From positions 2,901,104-2,965,103 of the forward strand of contig NZ_CP062948.1 of assembly GCF_014898175.1 (NCBI RefSeq): a stretch of DNA of 64,000 nucleotides. The letters are read 5' to 3'. The position numbers and the translations under genes were made by a program. This document shows positions 1 through 13,569 of this stretch, piece after piece. The notes below the pieces were generated by a model. The model saw nothing but the letters and a program-made list of their open reading frames with translations. It ran no database searches and was not told the origin of the DNA. Each line of letters starts with the position of its first letter. The first letter of the stretch is position 1. The stretch is from Bifidobacterium lemurum. GTDB taxonomy: Bacteria > Actinomycetota > Actinomycetes > Actinomycetales > Bifidobacteriaceae.

Positions 1-1
1 C

Positions 2-409
2 GACAAAGCCCGCGCTAGGAATCCCGAAGCGTTCTTCCCCGCCGCGCTGATCGAGACGGGCGCGTTGAACATCGCCACCGAACTGGCGGACAAACGCAAT
101 CTGCAGGTGTTGGACCGCGACGTGTTCGTGCGCGAGTTCACAAGGATCTACGACGAGTTGGGATATCTGCATCCGTTCAAGGGCGGCAACGCGATGGTGC
201 TACGCATGTTCGGATCGCGGCTCGCGCATGACGCCGGTTGGGATCTCGACTGGGGTTCGGTGACCCGTGAGGGATACAAATCAGCCAAACACGCGGCCTA
301 TCGCGGAGACACCGACGCGCTGGAACGCATGTTCGCGGGCATCGTCCGTCCGGCGAATCCGACCCGCGTGTTCCTGATCGCCGGCTGGGACCAAGGTCCG
401 GCGCACTGA
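2..409 (+). CDS. Fic/DOC-family protein, C-terminal part (5' end outside window)
   Basis: The frame is open from the window edge and ends at a TGA at 407-409, so only the last ~135 residues are visible. Fic proteins transfer AMP or other phosphate-containing groups to target proteins. The segment H-P-F-K-G-G-N-A-M-V-L-R aligns with the Fic signature HPFx(D/E)GNGRxxR. The catalytic His and the last Arg are present, but the metal-binding acid is Gly, GNG has become GNA and the first Arg is Met. Activity of the classic kind is therefore doubtful. The last 15 codons are duplicated just downstream. The family call rests on this motif and the helical context only. Confidence 0.6.
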   Translation, partial: DKARARNPEAFFPAALIETGALNIATELADKRNLQVLDRDVFVREFTRIYDELGYLHPFKGGNAMVLRMFGSRLAHDAGWDLDWGSVTREGYKSAKHAAYRGDTDALERMFAGIVRPANPTRVFLIAGWDQGPAH

Positions 410-468
410 CGGCCCGCGTGTTCCTGATCGCCGGCTGGGACCAGGGGCCGGCGCACTGACGGCCCGCG
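363..468. repeat. Tandem 50-bp direct repeat at the 3' end of the Fic-like gene
   Basis: Copies at 363-412 and 413-462 differ at two bases (394/444 and 397/447) and are followed by six bases of a third copy. The first copy holds the last codons and stop of the Fic-like gene. The second lies wholly after the stop and keeps its own in-phase TGA, so the protein is unchanged. Confidence 0.9.
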
Positions 469-526
469 ACGCCGACCATGAGACCGCGCTCCGCGGTTCC
501 GGACGCGTGTCGAAGACCTTGCACGG

Positions 527-568
527 CGGATGACAAGCGGAACACATGGGCGTGCCGCTTGTCATCCG
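527..568 (-). terminator. Hairpin terminator after miaA
   Basis: A 14-bp perfect stem (527-540 with 555-568) and a 14-nt loop lie 36 bp past the miaA stop on the minus strand. There is no strong U run. Confidence 0.55.
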
Positions 569-603
569 GCATGCGGCACGCTCGCTTCGACGGAATTCCG
601 ACG

Positions 604-1707
604 CTAGCCGATGTCGCCCAGATGATGCTGAACGTACTCGTCGGCGCGCGCGTCGATGGGATCGTAGTCGCCGGCGTCGGCGTGGGCGATGATCGCCATC
701 GCGTTGTCCACCAGACGCGGGTTCAGCGCCTCAAGCCAGTGGATTCTGGGGTCGCGGCCGAACCAGCCCATCTGCTTGCGGGCCAGCCGCTTGGTTTTCT
801 GCGCGATGTCGGAGAAGAGCTCCTCCTCGTCGATCAGCCCGTCCTCGAAGTCGATGACCTGCTGGTATCCGAGCGCGCGACCTGCGGTGACGCCCAACCG
901 CGGACGCAACCGCCGCACCTCGTCGACGAATCCCTCATCCAGCATCCGCCTGGTGCGGATGTCGATGCGGCGGTCGAGCTCCCCACGGTCCAGATCAAGG
1001 CCGATCTGCACGCTGGGAATCACATACCGGTAGCGCGGCAACGTGGCCGAAAACGGGCGGCCCGTCAGTTCGATGACCTCCAGCGCGCGGATGGTGCGCC
1101 GGGCGTTGCGAGCGTCCATATTCGCCGCGGCGACGGGATCCTTGTCGCGCAGCTCGGCGAACAGCGCGCCCGCGCCTTCGGTCCGTTCGCGTTCCTCAAG
1201 CCTCGCGCGGATTTCCGGATCCGTGCCGGGAAAGGAGATGTCGTCGATGGCGGCGCGCGCGTACAGGCCGGAGCCTCCCACAAGAATCGGCCGGATGCCA
1301 CGCGATTTAAGATCGGCGATGGTTTCGCGGGCGAGCGTCTGGAAACGGGCCACGGTCATCGTGTCGTCGGGGTCGATGACGTCGATGAGATGATGCGGCA
1401 CGGCGGCCTGCTCCTCGGCGCTGGGTTTGGCGGTGCCGATGTCCATGCCGCGGTACATCTGGTAGGCGTCCGCGTTCACGATTTCGGCCCGCTCCCCCCG
1501 TTCGGCGAGCCGGCGCGCGATGGCGATGCCCAGCCCCGTCTTGCCCGAGGCGGTGGGCCCGACGATGGAGACGACGCGTGGGGATCCTTCGACTACGGCT
1601 CCGCCTCCGCTCAGGATGACGGAAGAGGAGGAGGCGTCTCCACCCGGGATGACGGGAGAGGAGGGAAGGCCGCCGTCCGGGACGACGGAGGGGCTAGTGG
1701 CGCACAT
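604..1707 (-). CDS. miaA: tRNA dimethylallyltransferase MiaA
   Basis: Transfers a dimethylallyl group to N6 of A37 in tRNAs that read UNN codons; MiaB then acts on the product. The P-loop GPTASGKT lies near residue 50, followed by the [16 protein letters not shown] substrate loop and the ALGYQQ motif. The ATG at 1707 overlaps the miaB stop by 14 bp, so the two genes are translationally coupled. MiaA normally begins just before the P-loop. Here there are about 42 extra residues of low-complexity Ser/Gly/Pro sequence, and the part encoded by 1583-1621 is a copy of the dispersed palindromic repeat arm seen at 60001-60042. No ATG or GTG start is visible between the repeat and the P-loop, so the extension is probably translated. 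Confidence 0.95.
   Translation of the reverse strand: MCATSPSVVPDGGLPSSPVIPGGDASSSSVILSGGGAVVEGSPRVVSIVGPTASGKTGLGIAIARRLAERGERAEIVNADAYQMYRGMDIGTAKPSAEEQAAVPHHLIDVIDPDDTMTVARFQTLARETIADLKSRGIRPILVGGSGLYARAAIDDISFPGTDPEIRARLEERERTEGAGALFAELRDKDPVAAANMDARNARRTIRALEVIELTGRPFSATLPRYRYVIPSVQIGLDLDRGELDRRIDIRTRRMLDEGFVDEVRRLRPRLGVTAGRALGYQQVIDFEDGLIDEEELFSDIAQKTKRLARKQMGWFGRDPRIHWLEALNPRLVDNAMAIIAHADAGDYDPIDARADEYVQHHLGDIG
1583..1621. repeat. Dispersed palindromic-repeat arm inside the miaA reading frame
   Basis: The segment begins ATCCTTCGACT and ends CGCTCAGGATGACG, matching the left arm of the intergenic element at 60001-60042. It encodes part of the MiaA N-terminal extension. Two diverged GATGACGG-like pieces follow within the next 70 bp. 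Confidence 0.8.
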
Positions 1708-3148
1708 GATAGGTCTGCCCGGCCTTCGGGTCGGGGTCGGCGATGAGGTTGTGACGGCCGGCGTGGGTGACGGTGGCGGTGACGAAATCGCCGATTCCGG
1801 GCATCGGCTCGCCTTCGGGCACGCCGATATGCACAAGCACGCCGGTGCGTTCGCGGCCGGTCACGCGGTGCGTGGCGGCGTCCTTCTTGCCCTGTGTGCC
1901 GGTGATCATCACCTCGACGTCCGTGCCTTCGAACTTCTTGAGCTCCTCCTCGGTGATGCGCTCCTGCAGCGCGACCAGACGTTCGAAACGCTCCTGCGCC
2001 ACATCATGCGGTACCTGCTCCATTTCGGCGGCCGGCGTGCCGGGACGCGGCGAATAGATGAAGGTGAACGCGGACGAGAAGCGCGCCTCCTCGACGATGC
2101 GCAGCGTGTCCTGGAAATCCTCCTCGGTCTCGCCGGGGAAGCCGACGATGATGTCGGTGGAAATCTGCGCGTCCGGCATCGCCTCGCGCACCTTGCACAG
2201 GATGTCCATGAACTTGGCCGTGCGGTAGGAGCGGCGCATGGCGCGCAGGATTTTGTCGGAACCCGACTGCAAGGGCATGTGCAGCTGGTGCATCACGTTC
2301 GGGGTCTCGGCCATGGCGGCGATCACATCGTCGGTGAAGGCGGCCGGATGCGGCGAGGTGAAGCGCACGCGCTCCAGCCCTTCGATCTCGCCGCAGGCGC
2401 GCAGCAGTTTGGAGAAGGCGTAGCGGTCGCCGATGCCGTAGCCGAAGGAGTTCACGTTCTGGCCCAGCAGCGTGACCTCCTTGGCGCCGGACTGGACGCA
2501 GTCGCGCACCTCGGCGAGGATGTCGCCGGGACGGCGGTCCTTCTCCTTGCCGCGCGTGGTGGGCACGATGCAGAAGGTGCAGGTGTTGTTGCAGCCCACG
2601 GAGATCGACACCCACGAGCTGACCTTCGAGGCGCGCGCCGTGGGCAGGTCGCTGGGGAAATACTCGAGCTTGTCGGCCACCTCGACCTGCGGCCGGTCGG
2701 TCACACGGTTCTGTTCGAGCAGGCGCGGCAGCGAGCCGATGTTCTTCGTGCCGAACACGGCCGCGATCCACGGCGCCTTGTCGGCGATCCGCTGGCGGTC
2801 GAGCTGGGCCATGCAGCCGCCGACCGCGATCTGCAGATTGGGCCGCTGGCGCTTCATCTCCGCCCACAGGCCCACCGTGCCGTACATGCGTTCGGCGGCG
2901 TTCTCACGCACCGCGCAGGTGTTGAGCACGATCAGATCCACATCGTGCCCGTCGATCTGCTCCTCGGTGGCCGGCACGTAGCCGTCCGCCTCGAGCACGC
3001 CGGCGATGCGCTCGGAATCATGCACGTTCATCTGGCAGCCGAGCGTATGGATCTGGAACAATCCCTTGCCCCGCTCCCCCATGCGCGCGGTCGGCGCGTC
3101 CTGTGCGGTGGCGTTGCGTTCGGTTTCGGTCATCATGTCTTCGTTCAT
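1694..3148 (-). CDS. miaB: tRNA-2-methylthio-N6-dimethylallyladenosine synthase MiaB
   Basis: Radical-SAM methylthiotransferase that adds a methylthio group at C2 of i6A37 in tRNA, the step after MiaA. The N-terminal UPF0004 domain has Cys 38, 78 and 112 for the auxiliary Fe-S cluster. The radical-SAM motif C186-NNT-C190-TF-C193 binds the second cluster. A C-terminal TRAM region follows from about residue 410. The 484-residue length is normal for the family. The ATG at 3148 was chosen, but a second Met two codons into the MM pair (position 5 or 6) is possible because the ribosome-binding site is weak. First gene of a miaB-miaA operon, divergent from the alarmone synthetase. Confidence 0.97.
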   Translation of the reverse strand: MNEDMMTETERNATAQDAPTARMGERGKGLFQIHTLGCQMNVHDSERIAGVLEADGYVPATEEQIDGHDVDLIVLNTCAVRENAAERMYGTVGLWAEMKRQRPNLQIAVGGCMAQLDRQRIADKAPWIAAVFGTKNIGSLPRLLEQNRVTDRPQVEVADKLEYFPSDLPTARASKVSSWVSISVGCNNTCTFCIVPTTRGKEKDRRPGDILAEVRDCVQSGAKEVTLLGQNVNSFGYGIGDRYAFSKLLRACGEIEGLERVRFTSPHPAAFTDDVIAAMAETPNVMHQLHMPLQSGSDKILRAMRRSYRTAKFMDILCKVREAMPDAQISTDIIVGFPGETEEDFQDTLRIVEEARFSSAFTFIYSPRPGTPAAEMEQVPHDVAQERFERLVALQERITEEELKKFEGTDVEVMITGTQGKKDAATHRVTGRERTGVLVHIGVPEGEPMPGIGDFVTATVTHAGRHNLIADPDPKAGQTYHVRH

Positions 3149-3265
3149 GACACACCATCCTATCGGCGGGGCTTGTCAGCTCGGCCTCTTCAGCGACCAC
3201 ACGGCTCATTTACAGGAAGGCGGGTATATTGGGAACGAGCGTGTTCACTCGGACGACAATCGGAG

Positions 3266-4003
3266 ATGATCGTGATACTTGACCGCCACAACCGCATGAG
3301 CTCATCCGAACTGCAGGCCCGTCTCAGAGCCGTGGATCTGGGCGGAAGCCAGTTCGGGGTCGATGACATCACCAATTTCATCGACCAGATGCAGGTCTAC
3401 GAGGGTGCGATGTACGAGATCAGCACCAAGCTGGAGATCCTCGACGGCGAGTTCCAGGTGCGGTTCAGCCACGATCCGATCCACCATATGGAACGCAGGC
3501 TCAAATCCATCAACTCCATCGTCGGCAAGCTGGAGCGCAAGGGACTGCCGGTGAGCGTGAACTCCATCCGAGACAACCTGTTCGACGTGGCCGGCATCCG
3601 CGTCATCTGCAACTACCGCGACGACGTGTATTCCGTGTCGAACTATCTGTCCTCGCAGTCGGACATCCAGGTGCTGCGCGTCAAGGACTACATCAAGAAC
3701 CCCAAGCAGAACGGGTACCGTTCGCTGCATGTGATCTACGCGGTGCCGGTGTTCCTCTCCTCCGGCGCGCACTACACGCCGGTCGAGGTGCAGTTCCGCA
3801 CCATCGCCATGGATTATTGGGCGAGCCTGGAGCACGCGCTGCGATATAAGACCGACCTGCCGGACGACAAGCTCGCCGAGCATTCGCAGACGCTGCTCGA
3901 CTGCGCCCGTTCCCTGCAGAACATCGAGGTGCAGATGCAGAACATCCACCGCGACATCAACGGCGCCCCGCAGGTCGAGGAGACCCCGAAAACCACCGAG
4001 TGA
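3266..4003 (+). CDS. Small alarmone synthetase (RelQ/YjbM-type GTP pyrophosphokinase)
   Basis: A single RelA/SpoT synthetase domain of about 245 residues without a hydrolase, TGS or ACT domain, as in small alarmone synthetases. It should make (p)ppGpp from ATP and GTP/GDP. Visible family blocks are RLKSINSIVGKLERKG, FDVAGIRVIC, the YIKNPKQNGYRSLH loop that binds GTP, VEVQFRT and DYWASLEHALRYK. The start may be ATG 3266 or the in-frame GTG 3272, which has a better-placed GGAG. The stop overlaps the GTG of the next gene by 4 bp, so the two are probably co-translated. It lies divergent to miaB across 117 bp. Confidence 0.9.
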   Translation: MIVILDRHNRMSSSELQARLRAVDLGGSQFGVDDITNFIDQMQVYEGAMYEISTKLEILDGEFQVRFSHDPIHHMERRLKSINSIVGKLERKGLPVSVNSIRDNLFDVAGIRVICNYRDDVYSVSNYLSSQSDIQVLRVKDYIKNPKQNGYRSLHVIYAVPVFLSSGAHYTPVEVQFRTIAMDYWASLEHALRYKTDLPDDKLAEHSQTLLDCARSLQNIEVQMQNIHRDINGAPQVEETPKTTE

Positions 4004-4989
4004 CCCGCGGTCTCATGGGCCGTCTAGCATGTCGGCTCATGAGGAGACAGGAATTCACGGGCATGCTGTGCCTGCTGCTGACGGCGATCATCTGGGGATT
4101 CTCGTTCGTCTCGCAGGTCTCCAGCATGGACGCGGTCTCACCCTTGTTCTTCAACGCGACCAGATTCACGCTGGGCGCCTGCTCGCTGGTCCCGGTGATC
4201 GCTCTGATGCGCCGGGGAGAAGGCGCGGACACCGCCGATCGCGCGGACTCCCCCGCCGAACGCCGTTCCCGCCGCCAACGGACCGTGGCCACGGGCATGC
4301 TGTGCGGCGTGCTGCTGTTCGCCGCCGGGACCTTGCAGCAGTACGGCATCCTCTGGGGGCGCTCCGCCGGCCGCGCGGGATTCATCACGGCCCTGTACAT
4401 CGTGCTGGTGCCGCTGTTCGGTCTGTTCCTGCACCGCAGGGTGACCGCGCTGACCGGCGTCAGCGTCATCATCGCGCTTGTCGGCTTCTATCTGCTTTGC
4501 GTCGCCGATGGCTTCGACGCCATCAACAAGGGCGACCTGACCGTTTTCCTCGGCGCGGTGATGTTCGCCGCCCATATTCTCGCGATCGACACGCTGGGTG
4601 CGAAGGTGGAGCCGATCCGCATGTCCTTCGTGCAGTTCGCCACCACCGCGGCATTGAGTTGGGCAGGCGCCGCGATCGAAGGCTCCGTCGATTGGACGGG
4701 CGCCGCCTCATCCTGGGTGGCGATCCTGTATGCGGGCATCGCCTCCGTGGGCGTGGCGTACACATTGCAGGCCGTCGGTCAGCGGCAGGTGCCGCCCACC
4801 CGTTCCGCCGTGATCCTCTCATTGGAATCGCTGTTCTCCGCGGCGGGCGGGGCGCTGCTGCTCGGCGAGACGATGACCGCGCGGGGATACGCCGGCTGCG
4901 CGCTGATCTTCCTCGGCACGATTCTCGCCCAACTGCCGGCCAAAGTGCCGGACGCGCTGCGCCGACCGGACCGACGCACCATGCGCTGA
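4000..4989 (+). CDS. EamA/DMT-family transporter
   Basis: Drug/metabolite-transporter family membrane protein of about 329 residues with roughly ten hydrophobic helices and two internally related EamA halves. The first half has the IIWGFSFVSQ and GRAGFITALYIVLVPLFG segments. The second has SLESLFSAAGGALLLGE, a hallmark of the family. It is presumably an exporter of amino acids or other small metabolites in the cell membrane; the substrate cannot be read from sequence. GTG 4000 overlaps the upstream stop (GTGA); ATG 4015 or 4039 are alternative starts. A charged loop near residues 70-90 is longer than usual. The gene ends before a strong bidirectional terminator. Confidence 0.85.
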   Translation: MTRGLMGRLACRLMRRQEFTGMLCLLLTAIIWGFSFVSQVSSMDAVSPLFFNATRFTLGACSLVPVIALMRRGEGADTADRADSPAERRSRRQRTVATGMLCGVLLFAAGTLQQYGILWGRSAGRAGFITALYIVLVPLFGLFLHRRVTALTGVSVIIALVGFYLLCVADGFDAINKGDLTVFLGAVMFAAHILAIDTLGAKVEPIRMSFVQFATTAALSWAGAAIEGSVDWTGAASSWVAILYAGIASVGVAYTLQAVGQRQVPPTRSAVILSLESLFSAAGGALLLGETMTARGYAGCALIFLGTILAQLPAKVPDALRRPDRRTMR

Positions 4990-5006
4990 CGATCCATCAC
5001 AAAGGC

Positions 5007-5067
5007 AAGGGCCCCGTCGGGAACCGGTCCGAACTTGGGGTTCGGAACGGTTCCCGACGGGGCCCTT
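5007..5067. terminator. Bidirectional hairpin terminator
   Basis: Twenty-base arms 5007-5026 and 5048-5067 are perfect complements, and an inner stem pairs 5028-5034 with 5040-5046. The hairpin sits between the convergent EamA and APC-permease genes and serves both. Confidence 0.9.
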
Positions 5068-5121
5068 ACCTTTCGCCAGGCCGCACGGATGGGGCCGTGG
5101 CCTATGGGCGGACGGGGGACG

Positions 5122-7096
<1,975 letters not shown>

Positions 7097-7097
7097 G

Positions 7098-10157
<3,060 letters not shown>

Positions 10158-10232
10158 TCAGTGTCGTGCGGATCGATGCGCCATGACCGGGCCGCATTCA
10201 CCAGCGTTACAGTTGGTGAGCACCATTGCTGT

Positions 10233-10244
10233 GCAACCGGTTGT
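10233..10244. promoter_or_regulatory. LacI-type operator 1 upstream of ebgA
   Basis: GCAACCGGTTGT, with a 10-bp perfect palindrome CAACCGGTTG and a central CG as in LacI-family operators. It lies 118 bp upstream of the ebgA start. Its centre is 42 bp (four helical turns) from operator 2. Confidence 0.75.
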
Positions 10245-10274
10245 CCTCCACAATAATCCCGTCTCGCCATTTGT

Positions 10275-10286
10275 GCAACCGGTTGC
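10275..10286. promoter_or_regulatory. LacI-type operator 2 in the ebgA/regulator intergenic region
   Basis: GCAACCGGTTGC, a perfect 12-bp palindrome. The shared core with operator 1 extends to TGTGCAACCGGTTG. It is about 100 bp upstream of the regulator start, so one regulator could control both directions by DNA looping. Confidence 0.78.
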
Positions 10287-10385
10287 TCAACGTGGGCGTG
10301 TCGAGGTATGAATATTCATGGCCGCGTAGACGGCGTCTTGAAAACGACTATGCTGGACGGGAACACCGTCACGAAGGGATCGATT

Positions 10386-11402
10386 ATGAGCATCGCCAAA
10401 CGTGGGTCGGTCACACTCGCGGACGTCGCCGAGGAGGCGAAGGTCTCCCGGTCCACGGCGTCCCGCGCGCTCAACGATTCGCCTCGCATCAGCGAGGAGA
10501 CCAAACGACACGTGAGGGAGGCGGCGCGACGCATCGGATTCGTTCCCAACGCGCAGGGGCGCGCGCTGGCCGTCGGCCGCACCGAGACGATCGCCGTGAT
10601 CGTCACCGAGCCGATCGACGAACTGTTCGCCGATCCCACCTACAGCGCGTTCCTCGGGGGAATCACCGAACGGCTCACCGAATCGGCCTATCTGCCGGTG
10701 CTGCTGCAGGCGTCCCGTCCTTCGGAACGCGAGCGTTTCCGCCACCATCTCGAACGCCGGGCCTTCGACGCGGTTATCGACATCTCGCCCTACAAAGGCA
10801 GCGAGGTTTTGGATTCCATGCGCGATCTGAACATCCCCGGCGTGATCGTCGGCCAAATGGACGACCAGCCCTACGAAGGCATCTTCTCCATCGTGTTCTC
10901 CGACGATTTCGAAGGCGCGCAGCTGGCCGCGCAAGCCGTCGCGGAGCGCGGTCGGACGCGGCCCATCGCGATTCTCGGCCCCGCGGACAACCCCGCCTCC
11001 ACGGACCGTCTGGCGGGATACCGTCAGGTGTTCGGCGAGGCGTTGGGCGACGAGCGCGTGCGGTTCACGCAATGGGATTCCTCCGCCGGATTCGCCTCGA
11101 TGATGGAGATGCTGAATCTCACCGACGATTTCGACGCGGTGCTGGCGGGCTCGGACCGCATCGCCGTCGGCGTGATGGAGGCGCTGCGGCAAAGCGGAAT
11201 CGAGGTGCCCGAACAGGTGTCGGTGATCGGATTCGACGACCATCCCCTGTCGAAGGACACCACGCCTCCGCTCACCACCATCCACCAGCCGCTGTACGAG
11301 GAAGGACAGATCGCCGCCGACCTGGCGATGCGCATGATCGACGGGGAACGCCCCTCCACCGTCGTCGAACATATGCGGCTGGTCGAACGCGAATCCCTGT
11401 AG
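10386..11402 (+). CDS. LacI-family transcriptional regulator of the ebg operon
   Basis: A 338-residue LacI/GalR regulator. The N-terminal HTH begins VTLADVAEEAKVSRSTASRA and is followed by the hinge helix region FVPNAQGRALA. A periplasmic-binding-like sugar-sensing domain fills residues 60-335, with the SDRIAVGVMEAL and VIGFDDHPLS blocks near the end. ATG 10386 was chosen because an AAGGGA ribosome-binding site sits about 8 bp upstream and the HTH follows directly; an upstream in-frame ATG at 10308 would add 26 residues. It is divergent from ebgA, and the twin palindromes between them suggest that it represses the ebg operon and itself until a galactoside-derived inducer binds. Confidence 0.93.
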   Translation: MSIAKRGSVTLADVAEEAKVSRSTASRALNDSPRISEETKRHVREAARRIGFVPNAQGRALAVGRTETIAVIVTEPIDELFADPTYSAFLGGITERLTESAYLPVLLQASRPSERERFRHHLERRAFDAVIDISPYKGSEVLDSMRDLNIPGVIVGQMDDQPYEGIFSIVFSDDFEGAQLAAQAVAERGRTRPIAILGPADNPASTDRLAGYRQVFGEALGDERVRFTQWDSSAGFASMMEMLNLTDDFDAVLAGSDRIAVGVMEALRQSGIEVPEQVSVIGFDDHPLSKDTTPPLTTIHQPLYEEGQIAADLAMRMIDGERPSTVVEHMRLVERESL

Positions 11403-11426
11403 AGGCCCTCCCATCGTTTCGAATAC

Positions 11427-11466
11427 GGCAAGCGGCCCGACGGAACCATCCGTCGGGCCGCTTGCC
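11427..11466. terminator. Bidirectional hairpin terminator
   Basis: A 17-bp perfect stem (11427-11443 with 11450-11466) with a 6-nt loop lies between the convergent lacI-family and Bax-inhibitor-like genes. Confidence 0.88.
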
Positions 11467-11498
11467 TTTGCCGAAGACAGGCCGGTATCGGCCGCGAA

Positions 11499-12365
11499 CT
11501 AGTCGCGGTTGCCCAGCAGCTGCAGAATGTACAGGAACATGTTCACGAAGTCGAGGTAAAGGTTCAGCGCGCAGAGGATCGAGATCTTCTTGATCATCTC
11601 CGGACCTTGCGTCTCATAGGCGGCGAACAGCGCGCGCGTCTTCTGCGCGTCGTAGATCGTCATGCCGGCGAACAGCACCAGGCCGAGCGCGCACACGATC
11701 TGGGTCATGCCGTCGACCTGCAGGAACATGAGCACCACCTGCGAGATGATGAGCACGATCAGACCGACCATCAGAATCGGTCCGGCCTTGAGCATGTCGA
11801 ACTTGGTGGTCATGCCGAACATCGTCAGCGCGAAGAAGAACGCGGCGGTGATGCCGAGGGCGATGCCGATCGAGCCGAGGTCGTACACCATGAAGATGGA
11901 GGTCAGGGTGAAGCCCATCAGAGCGGCGTACACATAGAACATGACGCGGGCGGTGCCGGCCTTCATCTTCATGATGCGCGCGCCGAGAACCACCGCCAGG
12001 GCGATCTGCGCGACGCACAGGCCGATGATGCCGATCAGACCGGTGGCCATGATGAAGGAATAGTACGCGCCGGTCATCTGGCCGAGCACAGCGACCACCG
12101 CGGTGACGATCAGGCCGATGGTCATCTCGCCGTAGGCCTTGGTGACGGAGACGCGGCGGGCCTCCTCATAGGAGTAGGCCATCTGCGCGTCCATGGTGGC
12201 GGTGCCGCCCATGCCGTTCGCGGCGTAGGCGTACTGGCCCTGGTTTTGCGCGTATTGCGGCGCCTGCTGGTAATACTGCTGCCCGTATTGGGGCTGGCCA
12301 TACTGCTGGCCGTTGAACTGCTGCGGCTGGTTGCCGTTGCGCTGGGGCTGCTGACCGAATGTCAT
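11499..12365 (-). CDS. Bax inhibitor-1/YccA family membrane protein
   Basis: A 288-residue protein. The first ~65 residues are very rich in Gln, Tyr and Asn (QQYGQPQYGQQYYQQ), followed by seven hydrophobic helices of the BI-1/YccA/TMBIM family. The last helix block has AQKTRALFAAYE and NLYLDFVNMFLYILQLLG. Homologs include E. coli YccA, a modulator of FtsH, and BsYetJ, a calcium-leak channel; the role here is not known. ATG 12365 is preceded by AAAGGAG. The low-complexity head should be cytosolic and disordered. Single gene with its own promoter region. Confidence 0.9.
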   Translation of the reverse strand: MTFGQQPQRNGNQPQQFNGQQYGQPQYGQQYYQQAPQYAQNQGQYAYAANGMGGTATMDAQMAYSYEEARRVSVTKAYGEMTIGLIVTAVVAVLGQMTGAYYSFIMATGLIGIIGLCVAQIALAVVLGARIMKMKAGTARVMFYVYAALMGFTLTSIFMVYDLGSIGIALGITAAFFFALTMFGMTTKFDMLKAGPILMVGLIVLIISQVVLMFLQVDGMTQIVCALGLVLFAGMTIYDAQKTRALFAAYETQGPEMIKKISILCALNLYLDFVNMFLYILQLLGNRD

Positions 12366-12494
12366 AATCGCTCCTTTTGTCGACTTAGCCTCAATCGTAG
12401 TGGACGCCGCCTTACAATTCCATGAAAACTCTCGGCTCGGGGCGAACACGCACGGTTTCATCACGCGTCCGGCCCTCCTTCGTCGCGCGCGAAA

Positions 12495-12528
12495 CGTTCC
12501 CGGCCCGATGGTCTCGGGGCCGGGAACG
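12495..12528 (-). terminator. Hairpin terminator after the DUF5067-like gene
   Basis: A 12-bp stem (12495-12506 with 12517-12528) lies downstream of the minus-strand gene that ends at 12552, followed by GTTTC. Confidence 0.65.
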
Positions 12529-12551
12529 CGCCTCAACGGCCGGCCTTCCGC

Positions 12552-13385
12552 CTAACTTAAAGTGAAGGTGCGGGTCACCTTGGAGTCGTCAGTGATGGAG
12601 AAAAGCGCGGTGACGTCGACGGTGACCGGCGAATCGTCCTGCAGCACGTATCCGAGCGTGACCCTCGTGGTGGCGTTCGGCTGCGCTTCGGCCAGATACG
12701 AGCCGGAATCGTAGCCTTCCGGATTGTCCATGTAGATGGCGGTGCTCAATTCGGCGCCGTTCTGGAACACCTGTGGATTGGCCAACGCCGCGAAGGAGTT
12801 GTTCTTCTCGGTGGTGTTGGTCCACTCGTAGGTGACCAGCACGGTGGCGTTGCCTTCGTAGTCGTTGCCGCTTCGTGCGGCGGAGACGATGCTCACATGG
12901 GCGCCTTCGATATCGCCCTCCCCGTCCTGTTCGCCGTTGGCCGCCGCGGAATCGTCGGCTCCGTCACCGGCGGATGCGTCGGCAGCGTCGTCGGAACCAT
13001 TGTCGGCGTCGGATCCGGCGTTCTGCGAAGTGTCGATGCCTTTGGCCTCTTTGGCGGCGTCGTCGATGGCGCCGACGGTCGCCGACTGGATGGCCAGCGT
13101 CATCGCCACGGACAGCACGCACACCACCGCGGCCGCGATGGCCAGTCCCTTGCCGTGTCTTTTGCCTCGGAAGGTGCCCACGAGGGCCACGATGGCGAAC
13201 ACCGCGCCGATCACGCCCAGGATGGCGGCCAGATTGTTGATGATGGGGATGAAGCTCAATATCAGCGCGATGACGCCCAATACCAGTGCGACGATGCCGG
13301 CCGTGGTGGTGCGGCGCGGTTGGACGGGCGCGGGCTCGCCGGGCATGCCCGCGGCGGGTTGGACGGGCGCGGTGGGAGTGGTCAT
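12552..13385 (-). CDS. Membrane-anchored protein with DUF5067-like C-terminal domain
   Basis: A 277-residue protein. A Pro-rich N-terminus is followed by two or three hydrophobic helices (about 29-100) resembling the DUF4190-type hairpin. Next comes an acidic Asp/Ala/Gly/Ser linker (about 115-160) and a beta-rich C-terminal domain with the pattern NATVLVTYEWTNTTEKNNSF seen in DUF5067 proteins. The C-terminal domain is probably outside the cell. Similar proteins in bifidobacteria and lactic acid bacteria have no assigned function. It is divergent from the two-component system gene by 184 bp and could be one of its targets; that link is inference from position only. Confidence 0.75.
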   Translation of the reverse strand: MTTPTAPVQPAAGMPGEPAPVQPRRTTTAGIVALVLGVIALILSFIPIINNLAAILGVIGAVFAIVALVGTFRGKRHGKGLAIAAAVVCVLSVAMTLAIQSATVGAIDDAAKEAKGIDTSQNAGSDADNGSDDAADASAGDGADDSAAANGEQDGEGDIEGAHVSIVSAARSGNDYEGNATVLVTYEWTNTTEKNNSFAALANPQVFQNGAELSTAIYMDNPEGYDSGSYLAEAQPNATTRVTLGYVLQDDSPVTVDVTALFSITDDSKVTRTFTLS

Positions 13386-13569
13386 CTTATCCTTCTTTCT
13401 CGTGTCGGACGAGGCGAATCTCGTACGATACCGACGCTATCGGCCCGCGCGCGTGCGCGTCAGTGTACGAACGGCCATTTGCGATTGCCTGTTCGGGCAA
13501 CGATGGCCTGCCGATTTTGACCGCATGTCCAATGGCGTCGAGGGCGCGCATGGCAATACAGTGGTTCTC

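Noticed and set aside
1520..3265. Long N-terminal extension of the small alarmone synthetase
   Set aside because: The open frame upstream of 3266 is antisense to miaB and miaA; homologs start near 3266.
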